A DNA stretch of 64,000 nt from Streptococcus mitis (GCF_002860865.1 NZ_PKIE01000001.1:62001-126000); one strand, 5' to 3'; numbered from the stretch's first letter, positions 1-9,269 are shown. Translations and numbers: made by a program. The notes: generated by a model from the letters alone, not told the origin.

Positions 1-1373
1 CAGATGGAATTTATAGTTGGTTGTTGACTAAAAATTATCTTTCATGTAGGAAGAAAGTCTTAGTTGTTGATGATTTTGATAGAATGACTGAAGAACAGCA
101 GGAAGCTAGTTATAAACTTTTCAGCTTACTTAATGGAAAACTTCCGATTATTTTCGTTGGAGATATCGATATAATTCATCGAAATAATAGTAATTATCTC
201 TCAAAAATTATAGATCGACGAATTGAACTTCCATTTGTTCTCCATCCCACAAAAATATGGAGTGATTATTTCGAGCAATTGGAAAATAGATTAGAAATAA
301 AGCTTTCTGATGTGTTTAAAGATGTGTTCATAAAAGATGGAAAAAATTTACGAGACAGAGAACGCTTTAATGATTATGTTAATCTGGAATTGATTGGACG
401 TAATAAAGTGAAATATGTTCAAATTGAGCAACAACTAGTTGTTTTGTATCTTTTTCTATATTATCCAAAATTTTATGAAAGTCTAAAGACAGGTAAAGGT
501 TCTATTGAAATAGATTCGAATAAACAATTATTAATTGAAGAACTTCATAATATTTTATTTAAAAAAAATGATTTATATCCTAGTTGTTATGTTTCAAATA
601 GGGAAGGATACCTTATAAATGAAGTACCATCAAATAGACGCACTGATGAATTGATTAAGATTATTAATGATGGACAACAACTTTCTAATGAAATTTTACT
701 TTCACAGAATGATTTCCTAGATTTTATCAATGGAGAATACGAAAAACTAACTAATCAACAACAAGATTTATTGTTTTCAAATGCTTTAAAATTATCTACT
801 CACAGTGAAGATAACTTGTTAATAAATCTTATTTTACAGAAGAAGGTTAAGACTAAAATTCCTGAGTATAGGATAGGGACTCAAGATGTTAATACAGAAT
901 TAGTTGAAAATACTTATTTATTTTTAATGAAAGTTTTAGGTAAAACAGATGTAAGCGAGATATTCTATTTTATTTTCAAACATAAAATTTTTAGGTATCA
1001 AGATATGGTAGGTCTTGATATAGGATTAAGTCCTTACAATAAAGAATTCTCGTCATACAGGTGGAAATATATAATAATAATGATGCACTTGTATGAACTA
1101 GATAAAGTACTTCAATTTTTGGATTGGAGCAATACTATCTGGGAAGCTATAAATAAACTAAGTACAGAAGAGTTCCTCCGTTTTTGGCTAGAATTTGGAT
1201 TTATAAGTAATAAAGATCCGAATAAACCTGGGTATGATTCTAAAAATAAAGAATATATTTTTGTAAAAGATTTTGACACTTATGCTGACGAAGCAGATAT
1301 GATTTTCTTAAAAGAAAGTAATAAGAACAGATTAAACAAACTTAAAGAAGAAGGGTTCAAATTCGAAGATTAA
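1..1373 (+). CDS. P-loop NTPase (KAP/YobI-like), 5' end outside the window
   Basis: The reading frame is open at the left edge (…DGIYSWLL before the first in-window TTG), so only the C-terminal ~457 residues are seen. A Walker B-type strand VLVVDDFDRM lies near nt 57-86. It is followed by a second strand IIFVGDIDII and an arginine-rich segment SKIIDRRIELPF, as in KAP/STAND-like P-loop NTPases. The Walker A motif must lie upstream. The remaining ~370 residues are Lys/Glu/Asn-rich and match no family I recognise. Base composition is much more AT-rich than the housekeeping genes, which suggests horizontal acquisition. The stop is 18 nt before the next gene, so the two probably form one operon. 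An antiphage role is inference from class and context. Confidence 0.7.
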   Translation, partial: DGIYSWLLTKNYLSCRKKVLVVDDFDRMTEEQQEASYKLFSLLNGKLPIIFVGDIDIIHRNNSNYLSKIIDRRIELPFVLHPTKIWSDYFEQLENRLEIKLSDVFKDVFIKDGKNLRDRERFNDYVNLELIGRNKVKYVQIEQQLVVLYLFLYYPKFYESLKTGKGSIEIDSNKQLLIEELHNILFKKNDLYPSCYVSNREGYLINEVPSNRRTDELIKIINDGQQLSNEILLSQNDFLDFINGEYEKLTNQQQDLLFSNALKLSTHSEDNLLINLILQKKVKTKIPEYRIGTQDVNTELVENTYLFLMKVLGKTDVSEIFYFIFKHKIFRYQDMVGLDIGLSPYNKEFSSYRWKYIIIMMHLYELDKVLQFLDWSNTIWEAINKLSTEEFLRFWLEFGFISNKDPNKPGYDSKNKEYIFVKDFDTYADEADMIFLKESNKNRLNKLKEEGFKFED

Positions 1374-1391
1374 AAGCTAAAAGGAGTTGCC

Positions 1392-2147
1392 ATGGTATCT
1401 GTAACACAACGTATAAAAGAAATTAATCAACCTCGAGGTGGCTACTTGCCCATCAAGTTATTTTCAGCAGAGCGGTTCGAAGATCACAGAGTTCTGAATC
1501 CTGTAGAGTCTGTATCTCCTAGTTTAGTGGGGATTTGTGTGGACTACTTGACCCGTTTTATGAAAGGGGCAGAAGCCAGTGATGCTTTCAGAATATCTCT
1601 CTTGGGAGCTCAGATGGTGGGCATGGGAGACCTAGCAGAAGCACTGCTCGATTTGGTGACAGGATTGGACGATTTATCAATAGAAAGTGCGTGTCGTTTG
1701 GTTTCTTTTGATGTCGTTTTTCGTGCGGGGATTAAGTATTATAAGCCATTTGAGGAAATTTCAGTGGACGCCGAAACGATAGAGAATATTTGTATCATGG
1801 TGGAGCGAAGTCTTTGTTTCTTTAATCTCTATGGTCCTTTGGTAAAAGATGGCTTTCATTTTCTTGGAGGATATACAGATACGATTGATAAGGGTGATGG
1901 AGATTTTCTGACCAAGGATACACTGTGGGATTTTAAGGTGACTAAAACAGCTCCTAATAAAGACCATACACTACAAGTCCTTGTATACTATATCATGGGC
2001 TTACATTCCTTTGATCCTGACTTCCTTTCTATCGAAAATCTTGGATTTTATAACCCTCGAAAAAATATTGTTTATCAACTTCCAGTCTCTTCTATTCCTT
2101 TAGATTTGATTCGAACGATTGAAAATGAAGTGATTTGTTATAAATGA
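1392..2147 (+). CDS. PD-(D/E)XK nuclease-like protein, partner of the P-loop NTPase
   Basis: This 251-residue protein starts at ATG 1392 behind a good AAGGAG site (1380-1385). Residues ~168-186 contain GDGDFLTKDTLWDFKVTK, an acidic residue followed by a strand with D-F-K. Shortly after comes a helix with Q (HTLQVLVYYIMGL). This arrangement is typical of the PD-(D/E)XK nuclease core with its trailing Gln helix. The N-terminal ~150 residues are not recognisable. There is no signal peptide or membrane segment, so it should be cytosolic. The 18-nt spacing to the NTPase suggests a two-protein ATPase-nuclease module, possibly defensive. Nuclease activity is inferred from the motif only. Confidence 0.55.
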   Translation: MVSVTQRIKEINQPRGGYLPIKLFSAERFEDHRVLNPVESVSPSLVGICVDYLTRFMKGAEASDAFRISLLGAQMVGMGDLAEALLDLVTGLDDLSIESACRLVSFDVVFRAGIKYYKPFEEISVDAETIENICIMVERSLCFFNLYGPLVKDGFHFLGGYTDTIDKGDGDFLTKDTLWDFKVTKTAPNKDHTLQVLVYYIMGLHSFDPDFLSIENLGFYNPRKNIVYQLPVSSIPLDLIRTIENEVICYK

Positions 2148-2191
2148 TTGCTTGTTTAAAAAAATAATTGTAAAACTTAGAAAGAAACATT

Positions 2192-3793
2192 ATGGAAACA
2201 ACACAAACTTCCCAGTCGCTCTACCAAGCCCTGTGGAACTCAGCGGATGTTCTCCGCTCTAAGATGGATGCTAATGACTACAAGTCCTATCTCTTGGGTA
2301 TGGTCTTTTACAAGTATCTGTCAGATAAGATGCTCTTTTTCGTGGCGGAGACTATGGAGGAGGGGAGTGAGAGTCTAGAGGCTGCCCTTGAGGTCTATCG
2401 TGACTACTATGAGGATGCGGACACCCACGAGGATCTTCTTGCAGTGATGAAGGACGAACTCAACTATAGTATCAAGCCTGAGTTGACATTTACGGCTCTT
2501 GTAGCACGTGTCAATGAGGGGACTTTCCAGTTGGAAGATTTGGCTCAAGGTTTTCGTGATATTGAGCAGAGTGATGAACTCTATGAAAATCTCTTTGAAG
2601 ATATTGACCTCTATTCTAAAAAGTTAGGGGCGACTCCGCAAAAGCAAAACCAAACGGTGGCGGCAGTCATGAAGGAGTTGGCTGTGCTAGATGTGGCTGG
2701 TCATGCTGGTGATATGCTGGGGGATGCTTATGAGTATCTAATCGGTCAGTTTGCGACTGACTCGGGTAAGAAGGCTGGTGAGTTCTATACACCTCAGCCT
2801 GTTGCCAAACTCATGACTCAGATTGCCTTTTTGGGTCGTGAGGATCAGCTAGGTTTTACCATCTATGATGCGACTATGGGGTCTGGCTCTCTCTTGCTCA
2901 ATGCCAAGAAATACTCTCATAAACCGCAGACAGTGGTCTACTTTGGTCAGGAACTCAATACCTCAACCTATAATTTGGCTCGGATGAACATGATTCTACA
3001 CGGTGTTCCTGTTGAGAATCAATTCCTCCATAATGCTGATACACTAGATGAAGACTGGCCGACTCAAGAACCGACTAACTTTGACGGTGTTCTCATGAAC
3101 CCACCTTACTCTGCCAAGTGGTCAGCAAGCTCTGGCTTCCTGAATGATCCTCGTTTCTCTCCTTTTGGAAAACTTGCTCCTCAGTCCAAGGCTGACTTTG
3201 CCTTTCTCTTGCATGGTTACTACCACCTCAAGCAGGATAATGGGGTTATGGCTATCGTCCTTCCTCACGGTGTTCTTTTCCGTGGAAATGCGGAAGGAAC
3301 CATTCGCAAGGCCTTGTTAGAAGAAGGTGCCATTGATACGGTTATCGGTCTACCTGCTAATATCTTCTTTAACACCAGCATTCCGACTACGGTCATCATT
3401 CTCAAAAAGAACCGCACCAACCGTGATGTCTACTTTATCGATGCCTCTAAGGAGTTTGATAAGGGGAAAAACCAGAATATCATGACGGATGCTCATATCG
3501 AGAAGATTTTGGAAGCCTACAAGTCACATGAGGAGATTGACAAGTTTGCCCATCTGGCAAGCTATGAAGAAATCGTCGAAAATGACTATAACCTCAATAT
3601 CCCTCGCTATGTAGATACCTTTGAGGAAGAAGAAGTCGAGCCACTGACAGACATCGTTAGCAAGATTAACACGACAAATGAGGCAATCCAAAACCAAACA
3701 GCTTCCCTACTCGAAATGCTCGGTCAACTACACGGAACCACACCAGAAGCCGATGCTGAACTCAAAAAGTTTTTGAAAGAGTTTAAAGGGTGA
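2192..3793 (+). CDS. hsdM: Type I restriction-modification methylase subunit HsdM
   Basis: This 533-residue protein is full length for the family. The N-terminal four-helix HsdM domain (residues ~5-160) precedes the adenine-N6 methyltransferase domain. The methyltransferase domain carries GEFYTP (196-201), the SAM-binding DATMGSGSLL (226-235) and the catalytic NPPY (303-306). HsdM normally works with an HsdS specificity subunit, and with HsdR for cleavage. Neither gene follows here: the next 190 nt are non-coding and then comes fic. HsdR or HsdS could lie left of the window or be supplied in trans. GC content is clearly higher than in the two upstream genes. The SD is weak (AGAAAG). Confidence 0.92.
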   Translation: METTQTSQSLYQALWNSADVLRSKMDANDYKSYLLGMVFYKYLSDKMLFFVAETMEEGSESLEAALEVYRDYYEDADTHEDLLAVMKDELNYSIKPELTFTALVARVNEGTFQLEDLAQGFRDIEQSDELYENLFEDIDLYSKKLGATPQKQNQTVAAVMKELAVLDVAGHAGDMLGDAYEYLIGQFATDSGKKAGEFYTPQPVAKLMTQIAFLGREDQLGFTIYDATMGSGSLLLNAKKYSHKPQTVVYFGQELNTSTYNLARMNMILHGVPVENQFLHNADTLDEDWPTQEPTNFDGVLMNPPYSAKWSASSGFLNDPRFSPFGKLAPQSKADFAFLLHGYYHLKQDNGVMAIVLPHGVLFRGNAEGTIRKALLEEGAIDTVIGLPANIFFNTSIPTTVIILKKNRTNRDVYFIDASKEFDKGKNQNIMTDAHIEKILEAYKSHEEIDKFAHLASYEEIVENDYNLNIPRYVDTFEEEEVEPLTDIVSKINTTNEAIQNQTASLLEMLGQLHGTTPEADAELKKFLKEFKG

Positions 3794-3937
3794 TGTAAAA
3801 GTAGCAGAGATTGTAAAGAAAAAATGAGCTTGTCTAAGACTCCGAGTAATAAATTCCTGATACAGTCTTTTATTTAAAAACCAAGAGCTAGTTTTGTAAG
3901 AAACGACAAATTACAGGAAAATCTAACTAGTCTAATG

Positions 3938-3946
3938 TGGTAGAAT
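3938..3946 (+). promoter_or_regulatory. Extended -10 promoter for fic
   Basis: TGG directly precedes TAGAAT (3941-3946), an extended -10 element about 40 nt before the fic start codon, with no convincing -35. It suggests that fic has its own transcript, separate from hsdM. Confidence 0.45.
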
Positions 3947-3986
3947 ATAAAGAGTCTACTTGAAGCTTTGTTTAGAAAGGAAAACC

Positions 3987-4757
3987 ATGACACCGACTTA
4001 TGAAATTGATAATCCCAGACTCTCTTATCAGACCAAATTAGACCTATGGGAAACGGGATTTGGTTTACAAAAGGTAGATAATCTAGAGCCATCGTCGTAT
4101 ATGAGAGAGCTCGCACAGCAAAATTCTCAAGGAAAGTTGACTTATCAAGAAGTTTATGATCAAGTAACGGCTTATCACCAAGAGACGGATGATAGCACAA
4201 GAGAAGCAGACCTTGTTGCCATGAGAATTGTGGAACTCTTGTCCTCTAATGCCTTTAAATTTGCTCCAACAACATTGAAATTGATTCATAGAGAGCTTTT
4301 CTTTAGTCTCTTACCACATGGCATTCCCTTGGGAGAATACCGCTCTTACAACATTACAAAAAGTGAGGCTGTTTTAAATGGAGACAGTGTCATTTATGAT
4401 GATTTTCGCACGATAGCAGATAGTTTGATCTATGATTTTCAGCAGGAAAGTCAATTTGACTATCGAGGAAAATCCGATATCGAAGTAGTAAAACATATCA
4501 AGACTTTCATTTCAGGTATTTGGCAAATTCATCCTTTTGGAGAAGGAAATACTCGAACCATAACAGTATTTTTAATTAAGTATCTTAGAACTATGGGATT
4601 TCAAGTAGACAATAAACCCTTCCAAGAAAATGCAAAGTATTTTCGAGATGCTCTTGTTCTAGATAATGCGAAGCTACTCCAGAAAAAAACAGAATATTTG
4701 GAGCGATTTTTTGAAAATCTCTTATTAGCTGGGCAACATGATTTAGAAATAGACTAA
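3987..4757 (+). CDS. Fic/DOC family protein (putative AMPylase)
   Basis: The start is ATG 3987, preceded by GAAAGG; an upstream in-frame TTG at 3960 has no ribosome site. The 256-residue protein carries the Fic core HPFGEGNTR at residues 182-190. His182 is the expected catalytic base and E186-G187-N188 the anion-hole/Mg region. The usual final G-R-x-x-R reads T-R-T-I-T, a 'GNTRT' variant seen in some Fic subfamilies. Fic enzymes usually transfer AMP from ATP to a hydroxyl on a target protein. No inhibitory (S/T)xxxE(G/N) motif is obvious. It lies where hsdS would be expected after hsdM and is followed by remains of a second Fic gene. Confidence 0.85.
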   Translation: MTPTYEIDNPRLSYQTKLDLWETGFGLQKVDNLEPSSYMRELAQQNSQGKLTYQEVYDQVTAYHQETDDSTREADLVAMRIVELLSSNAFKFAPTTLKLIHRELFFSLLPHGIPLGEYRSYNITKSEAVLNGDSVIYDDFRTIADSLIYDFQQESQFDYRGKSDIEVVKHIKTFISGIWQIHPFGEGNTRTITVFLIKYLRTMGFQVDNKPFQENAKYFRDALVLDNAKLLQKKTEYLERFFENLLLAGQHDLEID

Positions 4758-4760
4758 AGA

Positions 4761-5014
4761 GATGAACGGTTTATTGTACATTTTGAGTTAGAAATTATTC
4801 CCCCTTTTGGGGATGGAAATGTTCGTGTGGGGCGGATGGGTTAGAGTCTTATCTTGTAGAGAATTATCAGATAACAACTGCAGTTGCACAAGAACTAACA
4901 GGTTTGAGTGCGGCAACCATGCGTCGTTATCTCCAAATATTCGTAAATCAAGGTTTATTAGAAAAATCAGGAACTGCAAAAAACACTATTTATTCGCTCA
5001 TATTCCGCTCATAA
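4761..5014 (+). pseudogene. Degraded remnant of a second Fic protein
   Basis: Frame 4761-4844 reads …IIPPFGDGNVRVGRM and then stops (TAG 4842). This aligns with the Fic signature IHPFGDGNGRTGRL but has lost the catalytic His and the Gly. From about 4844 a different frame continues to TAA 5012 as ESYLVENYQ, then a winged-helix segment (LTGLSAATMRRYLQIF, VNQGLLEKSG). That is the C-terminal wHTH found in many longer Fic proteins. The frameshift plus core substitutions and loss of the N-terminal part mark it as a pseudogene. Three imperfect copies of TTCGCTCAT (~4992-5022) close the remnant. Confidence 0.72.
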
Positions 5015-5066
5015 TTCGCTCATTTTTTCAAAAAATATATAGCTCTAAAAGAAAGAGGGGTAAGTG

Positions 5067-5360
5067 ATGAAGAATAGTGCTATTGGGAGTAATTGGAAAG
5101 ATATCAGAACTGAGCTCTTTAGCAAGGAGGAAATCCTTGAAAGTGATATGCGAGTGGCTATTATGAGTGAGCTGATTGAGGCTATGCATGAGCAAGGCAT
5201 CAGTCAGAAAAAGCTGGAAGAACTTAGTGGAGTAAGACAGCCTGTCATAGCTAGGATGGAAACAGGCAAGACAAGCCCTCAGTTGGACACAGTCTTAAAA
5301 GTCTTAGAAAGTCTAGGAAAGACACTAGCAGTTGTCCCACTTGAACAGAGAAAGAGTTGA
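5067..5360 (+). CDS. XRE-family HTH protein, HigA-type antitoxin without its toxin
   Basis: ATG 5067 is preferred over GTG 5064 because it gives better spacing from AGGGG (5056-5060). The 97-residue protein has an HTH at residues ~46-85 (ISQKKLEELSGVRQPVIARMETG), followed by a short LDTVLKVLESLGKTLAVVP tail. This is the architecture of HigA/HipB-like antitoxins that dimerise on operator DNA. HigB-type toxin genes normally sit just upstream, but here that position is the fic remnant. It is therefore an orphan, or regulates something else locally. Confidence 0.8.
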   Translation: MKNSAIGSNWKDIRTELFSKEEILESDMRVAIMSELIEAMHEQGISQKKLEELSGVRQPVIARMETGKTSPQLDTVLKVLESLGKTLAVVPLEQRKS

Positions 5361-5611
5361 TAGGGATGAAATTACTTGGTTGGCTAAAATCATCCACTGG
5401 ATAATTTTACCTCCCATCCGCACTTTTCAGGGAAATATCAGAATTACAAAAGAAAAATCAACCTATAGTCTTTTCTAATAACAAGCCATAGTCACTTATA
5501 AGAATTACTAATAACGCGTTTGAGTATTCTAACTGAAATTGAGCTATAAAACAAGCTACACAAAGGATTTGAGGCATTTGTCTCAGGTCTTTTTCCTTTG
5601 TTTAAAACAGA
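5361..5611. other. Intergenic stretch before metE: nothing firm seen
   Basis: Between the HTH gene and the metE control region no coding frame with a plausible start was found. A weak hairpin (TGAG…CTCA, ~5570-5585) before TCTTTTT could end transcripts arriving from the HTH gene. Confidence 0.35.
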
Positions 5612-5632
5612 GATATAGTTTCAAACTATATC
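5612..5632 (+). promoter_or_regulatory. MET-box (MtaR/MetR operator) upstream of metE
   Basis: TATAGTTTCAAACTATA at 5614-5630 is a perfect match to the streptococcal MET-box consensus TATAGTTTSAAACTATA. It extends to a 21-nt palindrome, GATATAG…CTATATC. It is bound by LysR-type methionine regulators of this genus. It sits about 65 nt upstream of the inferred start site, as expected for activation. Confidence 0.9.
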
Positions 5633-5652
5633 AAAGCCTAATTTTTTACAAT

Positions 5653-5681
5653 TATACAGATGATTTCTTTTCTGTTAAGAT
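5653..5681 (+). promoter_or_regulatory. metE promoter
   Basis: TATACA (5653-5658) and TAAGAT (5676-5681) are separated by 17 nt, with TGT immediately before the -10. The weak -35 fits an activator-dependent promoter below the MET-box. Confidence 0.6.
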
Positions 5682-5712
5682 AGTTTCAACAACAAATTTT
5701 GGAGGACACATC

Positions 5713-7962
5713 ATGTCAACTACAATCATCGGTTTCCCTCGTTTGGGCGAATTCCGCGAATTAAAATTTACAACTGAAAAATACTTTAGAAAAGAAATCT
5801 CAGAAGAAGAACTCCTTGCAGCCGCAAAAGACTTGCGTGCTAAACACTGGAACATTGTCAAAGAAAAAGGCATCACTGAAATCCCATCAAATGACTTTTC
5901 TCACTATGACAACTTCCTAGATGCAGCTTTCCTTTTCAACGTGGTACCTGCTTCAGTTCAAAACTTGGACTTGTCTGACCTTGAGCGCTACTTCGCTTTG
6001 GGTCGTGGTTACCAAGGAGAAAAAGGAGACGTTCGCGCCCTTCCAATGAAGAAATGGTTCAACACCAACTACCACTACATCGTTCCTAAATTTGAAAAAG
6101 ACACTCAAGTCAAACTTGCAGGTCACAAAATCTTTGATGAGTTCCAAGAAGCCAAAGAACTTGGATTGAACACTCGTCCAGTTCTTGTAGGTCCATTCAC
6201 TTTCCTTCAATTGTCAGACTTTGAAGAAGGCGTGAAAGCAGAAGACTTCGTAGACAGCTTAGTGGCTGCTTACCAAGACGTTTTTGCTAAATTGGCTGAA
6301 CTTGGTGCGACTCGTATCCAACTCGACGAAGCTGCTCTTGTAAAAGATTTGACATCTGAAGAAAAAGCTCTCTTCTTGAACCTCTACAACAAGCTTTTGG
6401 CTGACAAAAAAGGTCTTGAAGTCTTGCTTCAAACTTACTTCGGAGATGTTCGTGACGTTTACGCTGACCTTGTAAACTTGCCAGTAGATGCTATCGGTCT
6501 TGACTTCGTTGAAGGTAAGAAAACTCTTGAATTGGTTAAAGGTGGTTTCCCAGCTGACAAGACTCTTTATGCAGGTATTGTCAATGGTAAAAACATCTGG
6601 CGCAACAACTACGAAAAGAGCTTGGCCGTTCTTGAGCAAATCCCAGCTGAAAACATTGTTTTGACAAGCTCATGCTCACTTCTTCATGTGCCATTTACAA
6701 CTGCTAATGAAGAATTTGAACCAGCTATCTTGAACCACTTTGCCTTTGCAGTTGAAAAATTGGATGAGATTCGTGATTTGGATGCTATCCGCAATGGTCA
6801 AGGTGAAGAAGCACTTGCAGCTAACAAAGAACTCTTTGCGACTGAGCGTGTGGGTGAAAATGGGGAACTTCGTGCGCGTATCGCTGGCTTGACAGACGCA
6901 GACTACACTCGTTTGCCAGCCTTTGCAGAACGTGAAGCTATCCAAGAAGAAGCTTTCAAACTTCCAGCTCTTCCAACAACAACTATCGGTTCATTCCCTC
7001 AAACAAAAGAAGTTCGTGCGAAACGTTTGGCTTACCGTAAAGGTGAATTGTCTCAAGAAGAGTACGATGCTTTCCTTGCTGAAACAATTGACGAATGGAT
7101 CAAATGGCAAGAAGATATCGACTTTGATGTCCTTGTTCACGGTGAATTTGAGCGTAATGACATGGTTGAGTACTTCGGACAAAACTTGTCAGGATACCTC
7201 TTCTCTAAAAATGGTTGGGTACAATCATACGGTATGCGTGGGGTGAAACCACCAATCATCTGGGGTGATGTAACTCGTCTTAACCCTATCACTGTTAAAT
7301 GGTCTAGCTATGCACAAAGCCGTACAAACAAACCTGTTAAAGGTATGTTGACTGGACCTGTTACCATCCTCAACTGGTCATTCCCACGTGAAGACATCTC
7401 TATCAAGGATTCTACTCTTCAAATCGCCCTTGCCATCAAGGATGAAGTGCTTGACCTTGAAGCTGCTGGTGTGAAAATCATCCAAATCGACGAGGCTGCT
7501 CTTCGTGAGAAATTGCCACTCCGTCGTAGCGACTGGTACGAAGACTACCTTGACTGGGCAATTCCTGCCTTCCGCTTGGTACACTCAACAGTAGCGCCAG
7601 ACACACAAATCCACACTCACATGTGTTACTCAGAATTTACAGATATCATCCCAGCTATCGATAACTTGGATGCGGACGTTATCTCATTTGAGGCTAGCCG
7701 TTCAAACCTTGAAATCTTGGACGAACTCAAAGCGAAAAACTTCCAAACAGAAGTGGGACCTGGGGTTTACGATATCCACTCACCTCGTGTGCCAAATGAA
7801 GGCGAAATCGACCACACAATCGAAGCCATCCTTGCTAAAGTGCCAAGCAAGAAAGTTTGGATCAACCCTGACTGTGGTTTGAAAACACGTGGTATCCCAG
7901 AAACAAAAGAAAGCTTGATCCGCCTTGTTGAAGCAGCGAAAGCTGCGCGTGAGAAATTGTAA
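5713..7962 (+). CDS. metE: Cobalamin-independent methionine synthase
   Basis: MetE transfers the methyl group of 5-methyltetrahydropteroyl-triglutamate to homocysteine, the last step of methionine synthesis. The start is ATG 5713, 8 nt after GGAGG; the open frame upstream of it is leader. The 749 residues match the usual family length. The N-terminal half carries [17 protein letters not shown]. The C-terminal catalytic barrel carries the zinc ligands, including HTHMCYSE (H/C) and [10 protein letters not shown] (Cys). It is followed 101 nt later by the methylene-THF reductase gene that makes its methyl donor. The upstream MET-box indicates methionine-responsive control. Confidence 0.97.
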   Translation: MSTTIIGFPRLGEFRELKFTTEKYFRKEISEEELLAAAKDLRAKHWNIVKEKGITEIPSNDFSHYDNFLDAAFLFNVVPASVQNLDLSDLERYFALGRGYQGEKGDVRALPMKKWFNTNYHYIVPKFEKDTQVKLAGHKIFDEFQEAKELGLNTRPVLVGPFTFLQLSDFEEGVKAEDFVDSLVAAYQDVFAKLAELGATRIQLDEAALVKDLTSEEKALFLNLYNKLLADKKGLEVLLQTYFGDVRDVYADLVNLPVDAIGLDFVEGKKTLELVKGGFPADKTLYAGIVNGKNIWRNNYEKSLAVLEQIPAENIVLTSSCSLLHVPFTTANEEFEPAILNHFAFAVEKLDEIRDLDAIRNGQGEEALAANKELFATERVGENGELRARIAGLTDADYTRLPAFAEREAIQEEAFKLPALPTTTIGSFPQTKEVRAKRLAYRKGELSQEEYDAFLAETIDEWIKWQEDIDFDVLVHGEFERNDMVEYFGQNLSGYLFSKNGWVQSYGMRGVKPPIIWGDVTRLNPITVKWSSYAQSRTNKPVKGMLTGPVTILNWSFPREDISIKDSTLQIALAIKDEVLDLEAAGVKIIQIDEAALREKLPLRRSDWYEDYLDWAIPAFRLVHSTVAPDTQIHTHMCYSEFTDIIPAIDNLDADVISFEASRSNLEILDELKAKNFQTEVGPGVYDIHSPRVPNEGEIDHTIEAILAKVPSKKVWINPDCGLKTRGIPETKESLIRLVEAAKAAREKL

Positions 7963-8063
7963 GATAGGATTTCTCTAGAAGCGCTGTTTGGTCAATCTGC
8001 CTGTTTCACTCGGATTCTAGGAGTCCAGCTAACGAAAAAATCAACTAGAAAAGGATAAAGACT

Positions 8064-8930
8064 ATGTCACGCCAAACACCGTCACTCTCATTTGAAGTGT
8101 TCCCTCCCAACCCAGCCGTGGGTAATGATAAAATTATTTCTGCTCTTCAAGATATGCAGGAGTTGGCTCCCCACTTTATCAGTGTGACTGCCAGCAATAA
8201 TAAATTTAATATCAAGGAAACAACGGTCCGTTTGGCCGACTTTATCCAAAATGACTTGGCGATTCCGACTATTGCCCACTTGCCAGCTATCTATTTGACT
8301 AAGGATAAGGTTGCTGAAACGATTGCTGACTTGGACAAGGTTGGGGTGCAGAAAATCTTGGCTCTTCGTGGGGATATTATTCCAGATGTGGAGCCGCAAA
8401 AGGATTTCCGCTACGCAACTGACTTGATCGAGTTCATCAAGGAACAAGCCCCTCACTTTGATATTGTTGGTGCTTGTTATCCAGAAGGCCATCCAGATTC
8501 ACCAAATCAGATTACAGATATTCAAAATCTTAAGAAGAAAGTAGATGCAGGTTGTTCGAGCCTTGTAACTCAGCTTTTCTTTGACAATGAGCGCTTCTAT
8601 GATTTCCAAGACAAGTGCATCTTGGCTGGGATTGATGTTCCCATTCATGCAGGGATTATGCCAATTCTGAATCGGAATCAGGCTCTCCGCCTCTTGAAGA
8701 CTTGTGAGAATATCCATCTTCCACGCAAATTTAAAGCCATCTTAGACAAGTATGAGCATGACCCTGAGTCGCTCAGAGCAGCAGGACTTGCCTATGCAGT
8801 GGACCAAATCGTGGACTTGGTAACTCAGGATGTTGCCGGTGTGCATCTCTACACTATGAACAATGCAGAAACAGCAAAATACATCCACCAAGCAACACAT
8901 GCCTTGTTTAATCACCAGTTTCTAGGATAA
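8064..8930 (+). CDS. metF: 5,10-methylenetetrahydrofolate reductase
   Basis: This 288-residue enzyme has the MTHFR barrel signature: SFEVFPPN at the N-terminus, ALRGD (residues ~93-97), and GACYPEGHP. It reduces methylene-THF to methyl-THF, the methyl donor for MetE, using a flavin. It lies directly behind metE with no terminator between them and a strong terminator after it. The pair should be cotranscribed from the MET-box promoter. Confidence 0.95.
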   Translation: MSRQTPSLSFEVFPPNPAVGNDKIISALQDMQELAPHFISVTASNNKFNIKETTVRLADFIQNDLAIPTIAHLPAIYLTKDKVAETIADLDKVGVQKILALRGDIIPDVEPQKDFRYATDLIEFIKEQAPHFDIVGACYPEGHPDSPNQITDIQNLKKKVDAGCSSLVTQLFFDNERFYDFQDKCILAGIDVPIHAGIMPILNRNQALRLLKTCENIHLPRKFKAILDKYEHDPESLRAAGLAYAVDQIVDLVTQDVAGVHLYTMNNAETAKYIHQATHALFNHQFLG

Positions 8931-8938
8931 TAAAAAGC

Positions 8939-8976
8939 AAACCATTCTTCTCAGGTGAGGGGAATGGTTCCTTTTT
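8939..8976 (+). terminator. Intrinsic terminator of metEF
   Basis: AACCATTC (8940-8947) pairs with GAATGGTT (8962-8969), followed by CCTTTTT. Confidence 0.9.
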
Positions 8977-9008
8977 AATGGTAAAGGCCGCACTTTTTAA
9001 GAAAAATA

Positions 9009-9017
9009 TGATAAAAT
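9009..9017 (+). promoter_or_regulatory. Extended -10 promoter reading into the pnp leader
   Basis: TGA precedes TAAAAT (9012-9017). Transcription from here would start near 9025 and include the tandem hairpin repeats and the structured RNA before pnp, giving a leader of over 500 nt. No good -35 is seen. Confidence 0.4.
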
Positions 9018-9132
9018 AGACTCTGTACGTACTTGATACAAAGATGAGGGTATTAAAGTTTTAAAGGCTTTGTCGATTCTCAATTTTATGATAGAAATTT
9101 TTTCATAATTTGTTCTTTTCAGTATTTAGTTT

Positions 9133-9253
9133 GAGCGATACGAACGAGTCAAATCGATGTTATTTGACGAGAGAGTTAGTAAAGCATTTAGCTAATTGCC
9201 TGATAGCGATTAGCGTGAAAGGATTAGATGCTTTAGTATCAAATCTTTCTAAT
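9133..9253 (+). repeat. Tandem structured repeat, copy 1 (121 bp)
   Basis: First of two copies offset by 137 bp. Each contains two hairpins: GTCAAAT/ATTTGAC (9148-9154 with 9162-9168), and GCTAATTGC/GCGATTAGC (9191-9199 with 9206-9214) enclosed by TAAAGCAT/ATGCTTTA (ending 9187, and 9228-9235). The frame also reads as a short peptide (SDTNESNR…LSNN) ending in TAA, but it has no convincing start. Confidence 0.8.
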
Positions 9254-9269
9254 AACTAACGGTAGGAAA

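Noticed and set aside
4807..5067. 86-codon plus-strand frame after fic
   Set aside because: It is an out-of-frame reading of the fic remnant; the meaningful peptide fragments are in two other frames.
5713..7962. Several long antisense frames inside metE, pnp and clpX
   Set aside because: They are shadows of highly biased codon use in strongly expressed genes.
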